From NCBI GenBank assembly GCA_947483555.1, contig CANKMW010000026.1, forward strand, positions 1-64,000: DNA of 64,000 nt, read 5' to 3'. The DNA is from Myxococcales bacterium. Lineage in GTDB: Bacteria > Myxococcota_A > Polyangia > Haliangiales > Haliangiaceae. The translations under genes and the position numbers were made by a program. How positions within the stretch are numbered: position 1 is the stretch's first letter; every line of letters begins with the position of its first letter. This document shows, piece after piece, positions 8,666-18,037 of the stretch. The notes below the pieces were generated by a model. It was given only the letters and a program-made list of their open reading frames with translations. It had not been told where the DNA came from and did no database searches.

Positions 8666-9814
8666 TCAGCCCGCCATCATCACGACCACCGCCAGCGCGA
8701 CTGCCAGCGCCGTCACCGCCACCGCCACCCACGCCGCCCGCCGGCGCCGCGCGGTGGGCGCCGGCACCCGCGGCGCGCCAAACTGCAACGGCGTCGGATA
8801 CGGCCGCGACGAACGACCGCCTTCCTCGCCGTCATCGTCACGGTGCGACTCCATCCAGACCACCGCCGGCTCCCAGCGCGGCGGCAAGGCCCGCGCCCCG
8901 GCGAACGGTGCCAGCAGCGCGCGCACCTGCCGCAGGCCCGGGCGCAACGCCGGATCCTTGGCCAGCATCGACGTCAACAGCGTCGCCAGCTCCTCGGGCA
9001 ACGCCGGGCAGCGCTCGATCGGCGGCGGCACCGGCTCGGAGATGTGCTTGGCCATGATCTCCACCGCGCTGTCGGCGACGAACGGCGCCGTGCCGGTGAG
9101 CAGCTCGTACAGGATCACGCCCAGGGCGTAGACATCGGTGCGGGCGTCGATCTTCGCGCCCCGGGCCTGCTCGGGCGAGACGTAGAGCGGCGTGCCCATG
9201 ACCACACCGCTGCGGGTGCGCGCGATGCCGCCGTCGTGGTTGGATAGCTTGGCCAGACCGAAGTCGAGCAACTTGACCCGGGGCCGCTCATCGGTGACGT
9301 CGACCAGGAAGATGTTGTCGGGCTTGAGATCGCGGTGCACGACCCCGGCCGCGTGCGCAGCCTCGAGCGCGCGCACCACGCCGTCGACGATGTGCTGGGC
9401 CTCTCCCAGCGTCACCGGCTCGCGCATGCGCGCGGCCAGGCTCTGGCCGGCCAGCCACTCCATCACGAAGTAGCTCCGCCCGTCGGCCAGGACACCGAAC
9501 GCGAACACGTCGACGATGTTGGGATGGCCGATCTGGTTCACCGACTGCGCTTCGACGACGAAGCGCCCGACCGCCTCCGGATCCATCGACAGCGCGCGCG
9601 CGATCACCTTGATCGCGGCGCGTTTGCCGATCACCGGGTGACGCGCGCCGTACACGACGCCCATCCCGCCCTGCCCGATCTTCTTCTCGATCCGGTACTC
9701 CCCGACCACGGTGCCGGCCGGCAGCTCGGCAGGTGCGCCCAGCCGGACGCCGTCGCTCGGACACACGCCGTACTCGGGCGGCCAGTCGGTACGGCAGGTT
9801 GGACAGGTCGACAT
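8666..9814 (-). CDS. Hanks-type Ser/Thr protein kinase, tail-anchored
   Basis: 382 residues. The N-terminus has a zinc-ribbon-like CPTC...CPSDG pair, then a complete kinase domain: GQGGMGVVYGA glycine loop, AIKVIA lysine, HRDLKPDN catalytic loop, LDFGLAK, GTPLYVSPEQA activation-segment end and DVYALGVILYELL. After a charged linker the chain ends in one transmembrane helix (WVAVAVTALAVALAVVVM) with almost nothing beyond, so the kinase is cytoplasmic and tail-anchored. The zinc-ribbon plus PQA-type arrangement is common among myxobacterial kinases. An in-frame Met seven codons upstream is an alternative start. Confidence 0.93.
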   Translation of the reverse strand: MSTCPTCRTDWPPEYGVCPSDGVRLGAPAELPAGTVVGEYRIEKKIGQGGMGVVYGARHPVIGKRAAIKVIARALSMDPEAVGRFVVEAQSVNQIGHPNIVDVFAFGVLADGRSYFVMEWLAGQSLAARMREPVTLGEAQHIVDGVVRALEAAHAAGVVHRDLKPDNIFLVDVTDERPRVKLLDFGLAKLSNHDGGIARTRSGVVMGTPLYVSPEQARGAKIDARTDVYALGVILYELLTGTAPFVADSAVEIMAKHISEPVPPPIERCPALPEELATLLTSMLAKDPALRPGLRQVRALLAPFAGARALPPRWEPAVVWMESHRDDDGEEGGRSSRPYPTPLQFGAPRVPAPTARRRRAAWVAVAVTALAVALAVVVMMAG

Positions 9815-9877
9815 GGCGGCGCCGCCCTGGCGCATCCACCACTACGACCGTGCGGTCGCCGCGGATCGAGTCGACCG

Positions 9878-10495
9878 CTACGCGATCTGGCTGCTCTCGA
9901 CCACGACCACGCCCGAGGCCCGCATGTCGTCGATCGCCCGCTCGCCATCGCCGGCGGTCAGATCGACGGCGCGACAGCCGTCCGCGACCAGGAGGGTGGC
10001 GAAGCCCTCACCGCAGGCGTCGATCGCGGTGAACTTCACGCAGTAGTCGGTGGCCAGCCCGAGGACGTACACCGTGCGCACGCCCTGCTCGCGCAGCCAC
10101 GGCGCCAGCCCGGTCGCCTTGCGCTTGCCGTTGTCCCAGAAGCCGCTGTAGCTGTCGACGGTCGGATCGGTCCCCTTGGCAAACACCTTGGCGATCGGCG
10201 CGGTCAGGCGGTCGTGAAACGCGGCGCCCGGGCTGTCTTGCACGCAGTGCACCGGCCACAGCACCTGCTGCAGGCCGTGGAGATCGATCACCTGGTACGG
10301 CTCGGCGCCGTCGTGATTGGCGGCGAACGAGCCATGGTCGGCGGGATGCCAGTCCTGGGTCGCGACCACCAGGTCGAAGTGACGCGCCACGCGGTTGGCG
10401 ACCGCGATGGTCTGGTCGCCGCCAGCCACGGCCAGCGCGCCGCCGGGACAGAAGTCGTTCTGCAGATCGACGAGGATCAACGCCTTGTCCGCCAT
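9878..10495 (-). CDS. pncA: Nicotinamidase
   Basis: 205 residues of the cysteine-hydrolase (isochorismatase-like) family. It opens with LILVDLQNDFCPGGALAV (catalytic Asp), carries the metal-binding DWHPADHGSF segment and WPVHCVQDSPGA, and the nucleophile motif GLATDYCVKFTA. The enzyme deaminates nicotinamide to nicotinate for NAD salvage in the cytoplasm. Length and motif order match PncA. The gene is divergent from the Kelch lipoprotein gene with 49 bp between starts; TAATCT at 10507-10502 lies six bases before its ATG, as in other probable leaderless genes of this window. Confidence 0.94.
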   Translation of the reverse strand: MADKALILVDLQNDFCPGGALAVAGGDQTIAVANRVARHFDLVVATQDWHPADHGSFAANHDGAEPYQVIDLHGLQQVLWPVHCVQDSPGAAFHDRLTAPIAKVFAKGTDPTVDSYSGFWDNGKRKATGLAPWLREQGVRTVYVLGLATDYCVKFTAIDACGEGFATLLVADGCRAVDLTAGDGERAIDDMRASGVVVVESSQIA

Positions 10496-10544
10496 CGGAC
10501 GAGATTACACCGCCGTCGTGGGTCGGTGCGCTACGCTGCGCGGC

Positions 10545-11558
10545 ATGAAGACGACGTTCGCGACGCTTGGCGTCTGCGTGGTCGCGGCACTTGGCGTGGT
10601 CGCGGCATGCGGCGGCGATGATGGCGGCGCTGGCGACCCCGACGGCGGCACCGCGGGCGACGGAGGCCTCAGCAGCAGGTGGGCTGCCGCGGGCGCCATT
10701 CCGGGCGGTCCGATCCAGGAGACCGCCGCGGTCGCCCTCGACGGCAAGCTGTGGGTCCTCGGCGGCCTGACCTCGTTCACCGACCACAGCGCCAGGGTGT
10801 GGGTCTTCGACACCGCCGCCAGTACCTGGGCGGCGGGACCCGATCTGCCGGCCAGGATCCACCACGCCAACGCGGCGGTGGTCGGCGCCAGCATCTACGT
10901 GGTCGGCGCGCTGGGCGCCGGCTTCGCGGCCAGCGGCACGGTGTGGCGTCACACGCCAGGTGTCGACGCCGGCTGGGTCACCCGCACCTCGATGCCAGCC
11001 GGTACCCAGCGCGGTGCATCGATCACCGGCGTGATCGACGACAAGATCTACGTCGCCGGTGGCTTCCGCGGCAACGCGGCGGTCGCCGACGTCTCGGCGT
11101 ACGATCCGCAACTCGACAGCTGGGACGACAGCGTGGCCGATCTGGCCTCGGCACGCGATCACGGCTGCGGCGGCGTGGTCGGCGGCAAGCTCTACGTCGC
11201 CGGCGGCCGCATGGCCAGCATCGGCTCGACCACCGGCACGCTGTTCGAGCTGACGCCGGGGATCCCCTGGGTAGCGCGGGCGCCGATGCCGACCGGCCGC
11301 GGCGGAACCGCATGCGGCGTGATCGATGGCCGCCTGATCGTCGTCGGCGGTGAGGGCAACCCGGACGCCACCAGCGGCGTCTTCCCGCACAACGAGGCCT
11401 ACACCGCCGCCACCGACTCGTGGCAGACTCTCGAGCCGATGCGGACGCCGCGCCATGGCATGCAGGCGGCGGTGTGGGGCGGCGTGCTGTACGTGCCCGC
11501 TGGCGCGACGATGCAGGCACTGGGCGCCGTCGACACGCACGAGACCTTCACGCCCTGA
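10545..11558 (+). CDS. Kelch-repeat lipoprotein
   Basis: 337 residues. A signal peptide ends VVAACGGDDGG (lipoprotein Cys near 22), followed by an Asp/Gly linker and about six Kelch-type blades recognisable by repeated LWVLGGL, IYVVGAL, IYVAGGF, LYVAGGR and LIVVGGE strands separated by about 50 residues. The fold is a beta-propeller, usually for binding proteins or glycans; no catalytic residues are evident. Predicted on the cell surface or inner face of the outer membrane. TACGCT at 10532-10537 sits seven bases before ATG with no Shine-Dalgarno, suggesting a leaderless message. Confidence 0.85.
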   Translation: MKTTFATLGVCVVAALGVVAACGGDDGGAGDPDGGTAGDGGLSSRWAAAGAIPGGPIQETAAVALDGKLWVLGGLTSFTDHSARVWVFDTAASTWAAGPDLPARIHHANAAVVGASIYVVGALGAGFAASGTVWRHTPGVDAGWVTRTSMPAGTQRGASITGVIDDKIYVAGGFRGNAAVADVSAYDPQLDSWDDSVADLASARDHGCGGVVGGKLYVAGGRMASIGSTTGTLFELTPGIPWVARAPMPTGRGGTACGVIDGRLIVVGGEGNPDATSGVFPHNEAYTAATDSWQTLEPMRTPRHGMQAAVWGGVLYVPAGATMQALGAVDTHETFTP

Positions 11559-11681
11559 ACCGCCGGGCGACCGGATCGCGACAGCGATGTCGTGATCCAT
11601 GGTTTTTCGTCACGATCGCCGTTCCCAAGGTCGCGGACTTGCTTCCGTGGGACTGGCGCGCGGAATGGAATAGGCGCTGGC

Positions 11682-13643
11682 ATGAGGCCCTTCCGCACCG
11701 CCGTTGCGCTCGCCGCCGCGTCCTCGCTCACGTTCGCCAGCGTCCGGGTCGCGGATGCCTGCGGGTGCGTCTCGCCGCCGGTGCCGGATCCGCTGGGCAA
11801 ATCGGACTACGCGGTCAACCAGCTCGCCGAGCAGATCATCTTCGAGGTCGAGCAGAACTGGATCACCGCTCACATCCTCATCAAGTACTCGGGCGATCCG
11901 GAGCAGTTCGCGTGGATCGTGCCGGTGGCGGAGGCGCCCGAGCTGTCGCTGTCGCCGGTGTCGGCGTTTGGCATGCTCGATCGGGCCACGGCGCCCGACG
12001 TCGCGGTCAACGTCGACGACCTGTGCCCGGTGTCGGAGTGGGCGTGCCAGTACCACCCGGCGCCCGACTGCGGCGGCGGCGGTGGCGGTTGCGGGATGTC
12101 GGCGCAGAGCGCCGGCGACGACGATTTCGGCGCCGCGCTCGACGCTGGCGCCAGCAGCAGCGACGGCGCCACCGGCGGCGAGCCGCCGGTCACGGTCATC
12201 GACACCGAGGTGGTCGGCGACTACCAGACCGTGACCTTCCGCGCCACCGAGGCGGCGGCCGCCGCGCAGTGGCTGCGCGACAACGGCTTCATCGTCAACC
12301 CGACCACCACCCTGTACATGGAGCCGTACGTCGAGGCCAACATGGTGTTCGTCGCCGCCAAGCTGGTGCCGGGCGCCGGCGTGGGCGCCATCAAGCCGCT
12401 GCGCATGCGCTTCCGGGCCCCGTTCCCGATGATCCCGCTGGTGCTCACCGCCGTGGCCGCCGAGCCGCACCTGACGGTGACCGCGTTCATCTTCGGCGCC
12501 CAGCCGTTCCGCCCCATGAGCCACCCGGTGGTGACGATCGATCCGGCGCGTATCGCCCAGGATCGCGACGGCCGCAACAACTACCCCATGGTGCTGGCCC
12601 GGACCATCGACGAGGCCGGCGGCGACGGCTTCGCGGTCGAGTACCGCGGCGCGCCGATCCGCCCCCAGTTCGGCCAGACCACCAGCTGCTGCGACGGCGC
12701 GTTCGACTTCTGCGGCGTCGGTGGCAACCAGAAGTGCGAGTGCCCGCGCGACGACTTCGACCAGACCGACTGCGCGGCGGTCGGCGATGTCGTCGAGGGT
12801 GTGGCGCTGCTCGACGATCTGGCCACCCGCCATCAGCGCCTGACCCGCATCACGACCCGCATCTCACCCGAGGAGATGCGCTTCGATCCGACCTTCGAGC
12901 CCGACGCCGGCGCACCGCTGTTCGGACGCCTGCAGGCCCGCGGTAGCCAGGCCAGCCTCGACCGCTGCTGGACGCGGGTGATCGACCAGAACGAGTACGC
13001 CGAGCTCGACGCCAAGCAGGACTGCGCGGCGATGTACTGCGGCGCCGGCGAGTGCGTGACCACCGAGACCGGCGCGGCGTGCGCGTGCGACGCCGGCCAG
13101 GTCGCGCGTCGCTTCCTCGATCTCGACGGGTTGCCGTCGGTGACCTGCATCCCGGCCACGCCCCCGGTCGACCTCGGCGCCGGCGGCCTCGCGCTGCCCG
13201 ACGCCTGCGCCGGCCTGAGCTGCGGAATGGGCAGCTGCGTCGATCGCAACGGCGCCCCGGTGTGCGAGTGCGACGGCGGCGCCGCTGCGGTCGCCGGCGA
13301 CACCGGCCCGCTGCCGCGTTGCGAACCGATCGACGAGCTCACCCGCGGCCCGGGTGGCGCGGACTTCAGCGAGCCGCTGCGCGCGCTCGCCGTGTGCGCG
13401 CCACCGCCACCGGCGTGCAGCGAGGGTGGCTGGCACGCCAAGGTCACCAGCCCGCGGGTCGGCGTCGAGTGCGGCGACGCGACGCCGTCCGCCGAGCAAC
13501 AGGAGATCCCGCCCGAGCCCAACTGCGAAGGCGTGCGCGGCATCTACGGTTGCGGGTGCCGCGGCGGTCAGCCGGCTGGCGCGCTGGCGCTGGCGTGGAT
13601 CGTGGGCTTCTTGCTGATTCGCCGCCGCCGCCGGCTGGCCTGA
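11682..13643 (+). CDS. DUF2330 protein with EGF-like Cys repeats and C-terminal sorting-type tail
   Basis: 653 residues. A signal peptide is followed by ADACGCVSPPVP and a DUF2330-like domain (KYSGDPEQFAWIVPVAEAPE, GYKP-type strands, later RFRAPFPMIPLVLTAVAAE). The second half has several Cys-rich segments (CAAMYCGAGECVTTETGAAC, CAGLSCGMGSC) that look EGF-like. The C-terminus has YGCGCRGGQPAG, a hydrophobic helix and RRRRR, the layout of a MYXO-CTERM-type sorting tail. Surface exposed, function unknown. The Met chosen starts a clean signal peptide; 30 upstream in-frame codons look non-coding. Confidence 0.8.
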   Translation: MRPFRTAVALAAASSLTFASVRVADACGCVSPPVPDPLGKSDYAVNQLAEQIIFEVEQNWITAHILIKYSGDPEQFAWIVPVAEAPELSLSPVSAFGMLDRATAPDVAVNVDDLCPVSEWACQYHPAPDCGGGGGGCGMSAQSAGDDDFGAALDAGASSSDGATGGEPPVTVIDTEVVGDYQTVTFRATEAAAAAQWLRDNGFIVNPTTTLYMEPYVEANMVFVAAKLVPGAGVGAIKPLRMRFRAPFPMIPLVLTAVAAEPHLTVTAFIFGAQPFRPMSHPVVTIDPARIAQDRDGRNNYPMVLARTIDEAGGDGFAVEYRGAPIRPQFGQTTSCCDGAFDFCGVGGNQKCECPRDDFDQTDCAAVGDVVEGVALLDDLATRHQRLTRITTRISPEEMRFDPTFEPDAGAPLFGRLQARGSQASLDRCWTRVIDQNEYAELDAKQDCAAMYCGAGECVTTETGAACACDAGQVARRFLDLDGLPSVTCIPATPPVDLGAGGLALPDACAGLSCGMGSCVDRNGAPVCECDGGAAAVAGDTGPLPRCEPIDELTRGPGGADFSEPLRALAVCAPPPPACSEGGWHAKVTSPRVGVECGDATPSAEQQEIPPEPNCEGVRGIYGCGCRGGQPAGALALAWIVGFLLIRRRRRLA

Positions 13644-13670
13644 CCCCGGTTTCCGTTTACCCCGAGCCGC

Positions 13671-13720
13671 GGTTCCGTTTGCCCTGAGCGAGGCCGCCTG
13701 GCGGCCGAGTCGAAGGGCGC
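13671..13720. repeat. Palindromic interspersed repeat, copy B
   Basis: Core TTTGCCCTGAGCGAGGCCGC followed by CGAGTCGAAGGGCG. It lies between the convergent ends of the DUF2330 gene and the PHP gene, where it could also form a hairpin on either transcript. Confidence 0.6.
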
Positions 13721-13732
13721 CGCGGCGTCGCC

Positions 13733-14563
13733 CTACGCTCGCCCGAGCCAACCGAGCAGCGCCTGGCCGCGTTCGTCGGGGATCTCGACGCCGAGCCCGG
13801 CGCCGTCCTCGCCGTGCCAGTCGGAACCGCCGGTCGCACACAGCCCGAGCCCATCGGCGATCTTGAGCCAGCGCCCGCGCTCGCCCCGATCGTAGCGGCC
13901 GTAGAACGCCTCGACGCCGTCGAGGCCCTCCTTGGCGAAGCGGCGCAACATCTTGCCGGCGCGATCGCCGTGCTGGTGCGGGTGGGCGAGCGAGGCCCGG
14001 GCGCCGACCGCGCGCACCGCGGCGAGTCCGTCGGCGATACCGAGCCGGGCCAGCGGCACGTCGGCGGGGCCGCCGTCGTGCAGCCAGCGCGTGAACGCGT
14101 CGTCGCGCGACGTGGCCACACCCTGGGCCACCAGCGCCGCGGCGATGTCGGGGCGGCCGACGACGCGGCCATGGGCAGCGGCCGCGGCGGCGAGGATCGG
14201 CTCGACGTCGAGCACGATGCCGAGCCGAAACAACCGCGCCGAGATCGCCCGCAGGCGCTCGCGGCGCGCCGCGGCCTGGGTCGCGAGCAAGACCTCGAAC
14301 TCGGCCCAGCGCTGGTCGCCGGCCGCGTCGTAGACCAGCACGTGCACGCTGCGCCCATCTTCGTGACAGGTCAGCTCGACGGCGCGGACCGCGGTCGGCA
14401 CCGCGGTGGCGACGGCGGCGTGCCCGGCGCAGGTGTCGTGATCGGTCAACGCGAACAGCACCGGCGCGCGGGCGGCGGCGCGGCGGCCCACCTCGGCGGG
14501 CGTGGCGGCGCCATCCGAGCACGTGGAGTGGCAGTGCAGCTCGACGATCAAGGTCGCGACCAT
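13733..14563 (-). CDS. PHP-domain phosphoesterase (RNase AM/TrpH-like)
   Basis: 276 residues. PHP motifs are clear: ELHCHSTCSDG (metal-binding HxH), FALTDHDTCAG, a central RPDIAAAL segment, ASLAHPHQH and GGSDWHGED. This combination matches the YciV/TrpH subgroup, which includes 5'-3' exoribonuclease RNase AM and nucleotide phosphatases. The protein would be cytoplasmic and metal dependent. The start at MVATLIVELHCH places the first metal motif at the usual distance from the N-terminus; an upstream in-frame Met adds 14 basic residues. Confidence 0.85.
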   Translation of the reverse strand: MVATLIVELHCHSTCSDGAATPAEVGRRAAARAPVLFALTDHDTCAGHAAVATAVPTAVRAVELTCHEDGRSVHVLVYDAAGDQRWAEFEVLLATQAAARRERLRAISARLFRLGIVLDVEPILAAAAAAHGRVVGRPDIAAALVAQGVATSRDDAFTRWLHDGGPADVPLARLGIADGLAAVRAVGARASLAHPHQHGDRAGKMLRRFAKEGLDGVEAFYGRYDRGERGRWLKIADGLGLCATGGSDWHGEDGAGLGVEIPDERGQALLGWLGRA

Positions 14564-14642
14564 AGCGCGAAGCTTTCGACGCCGACAAACTTCCCACATC
14601 GCCACTGGCGCGCCGCCACAGCGTGGCTATGGTGATGGGTTC

Positions 14643-15356
14643 ATGCCCGACGCTGCCCCAGCTGGTCCGATGGTTGCCGTCCGCGATCGCCGCGAGCACG
14701 TGATCGCCGTCCTCACCGAGGAGTTCAGCCGCGACACCCTGGAGCTCGACGAGCTCGAGCGCCGGCTCGACCTGGCGCACCGCGCCGACTCGGTCACCGC
14801 GCTCGACGCCATCATCACCGACCTCGAGCCGGGCGCGGCGACGACCGCGCTGGCGACCCGCCCGGTTGACGCCGCGGCGCTGGCGAGCTGGCCGGCGCAC
14901 AAGCGTCTGATCGCCATCCTCGGCGGGTTCGAGAAGCGCGGCGCCTGGGTGTGCCCGCGCCGGGTCAGCATCGTGGCGATCATGGGCGGCGCCGAGCTCG
15001 ACCTGCGCGAGGCCGAGCTGGCGCCCGGGGTCACCGAGCTCAACGTCATCGCCATCATGGGCGGCGTCGAGCTGATCGTCCCGCCCTGGCTGTCGGTCGA
15101 GTGCGACGCCACCGCCATCCTCGGCGGGTTCGAGGAGCTCCACCGCGCGCCGACCACGCCCGAGCCCGAGCGACGCGTCCTCCGCGTCACCGGCGTGGCC
15201 ATCATGGGCGGGGTCGAGATCGAGACCCGGCTGCCCGGCGAGAGCAAACGCGACGCCCGCAAGCGATCGCGACGCGAGGCCAGGGCGCTCAAGGGCGGCG
15301 GACCCGCCGCCTTGCCCGCGGCGCGCACCGTCATCCGCGACCGCGACCGCGACTGA
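14643..15356 (+). CDS. DUF1707 and LiaF-C-like domain protein
   Basis: 237 residues. The first 55 match the DUF1707 pattern (VRDRREHVIAVLTEEFSRDT, LELDELERRLDLAHRA). The middle has three repeated AIMGG or AILGGF beta-turns with VELIVPPWLSVE between them, characteristic of the LiaF C-terminal beta-helix domain, and the C-terminus is very basic. Such proteins are linked to envelope-stress signalling, but no LiaRS pair is nearby. No transmembrane helix is seen. TATGGT at 14628-14633 lies nine bases before the ATG. Confidence 0.78.
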   Translation: MPDAAPAGPMVAVRDRREHVIAVLTEEFSRDTLELDELERRLDLAHRADSVTALDAIITDLEPGAATTALATRPVDAAALASWPAHKRLIAILGGFEKRGAWVCPRRVSIVAIMGGAELDLREAELAPGVTELNVIAIMGGVELIVPPWLSVECDATAILGGFEELHRAPTTPEPERRVLRVTGVAIMGGVEIETRLPGESKRDARKRSRREARALKGGGPAALPAARTVIRDRDRD

Positions 15357-15381
15357 AGACCTCTTGAGGTACGCTGCTGGC

Positions 15382-15948
15382 ATGAACCACGCCGGGGCGG
15401 TGATCGTGGCGCTGCTGATGTCCGTGGCCGCGTCGCGCACCGCCGCGGCCCAGCAGCTCACCGTGGACGAGGTCAAGGGCTTCGTGCTCGCGGTGACCGA
15501 GCCGGTGCGCGGCATGGACCCGCCGTCCGCCGAGCAACGCACCGCCGTGGTGGCGCAGCTGGCGACGCCGTTCTGGTACGACGGCCTGCGCTACGCGGCG
15601 CTCGACGCCGCCGCGATGAAGGCGTGCCGGCGGCGCTTCAAGGCGGCCGGCACCGTCAAACCCGCCGCCCGACTGCCGGGGTTCGTCGACTGCCTTCAGA
15701 TCGCGTTGTTCTCCGGCGCTCTCGACGGTGACGCCGAGTGGACCGCCGTCGATGTGAAGCAGCTGCCCCGCCCGTTCAAGAAGCACCGGACCAAGCTCGC
15801 CACGCTGGCCAAGGACCACAGCCTCGTGATCTCGCACTTCGTGCCCGCCGGTCCCGCCGAGCACTGGGATCTGTGGGCGGTGAAGCGTGACGCCGCCGGC
15901 AAACCGCGCCTGGCCGCGCTCCTGGTCGTCAACCTCGACCACCAGTAG
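15382..15948 (+). CDS. Secreted hypothetical protein
   Basis: 188 residues. An N-terminal signal peptide (about 1-27, cleavage after RTAAA) precedes an alpha/beta mixture with two Cys (KACRRRF, VDCLQIAL) that may be paired. I do not recognise the family. It starts 26 bp after the DUF1707 gene and TACGCT at 15370-15375 lies six bases before its ATG. It ends 13 bp before the AAA+ ATPase gene, so co-transcription with that gene is possible. Confidence 0.6.
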   Translation: MNHAGAVIVALLMSVAASRTAAAQQLTVDEVKGFVLAVTEPVRGMDPPSAEQRTAVVAQLATPFWYDGLRYAALDAAAMKACRRRFKAAGTVKPAARLPGFVDCLQIALFSGALDGDAEWTAVDVKQLPRPFKKHRTKLATLAKDHSLVISHFVPAGPAEHWDLWAVKRDAAGKPRLAALLVVNLDHQ

Positions 15949-15961
15949 CCGCCTTCGCCCC

Positions 15962-17986
<2,025 letters not shown>

Positions 17987-18037
17987 GGGCCCCAAGTACC
18001 CGTCACGACGAGGGAACGTTTCGGGCCCGGGATCCGT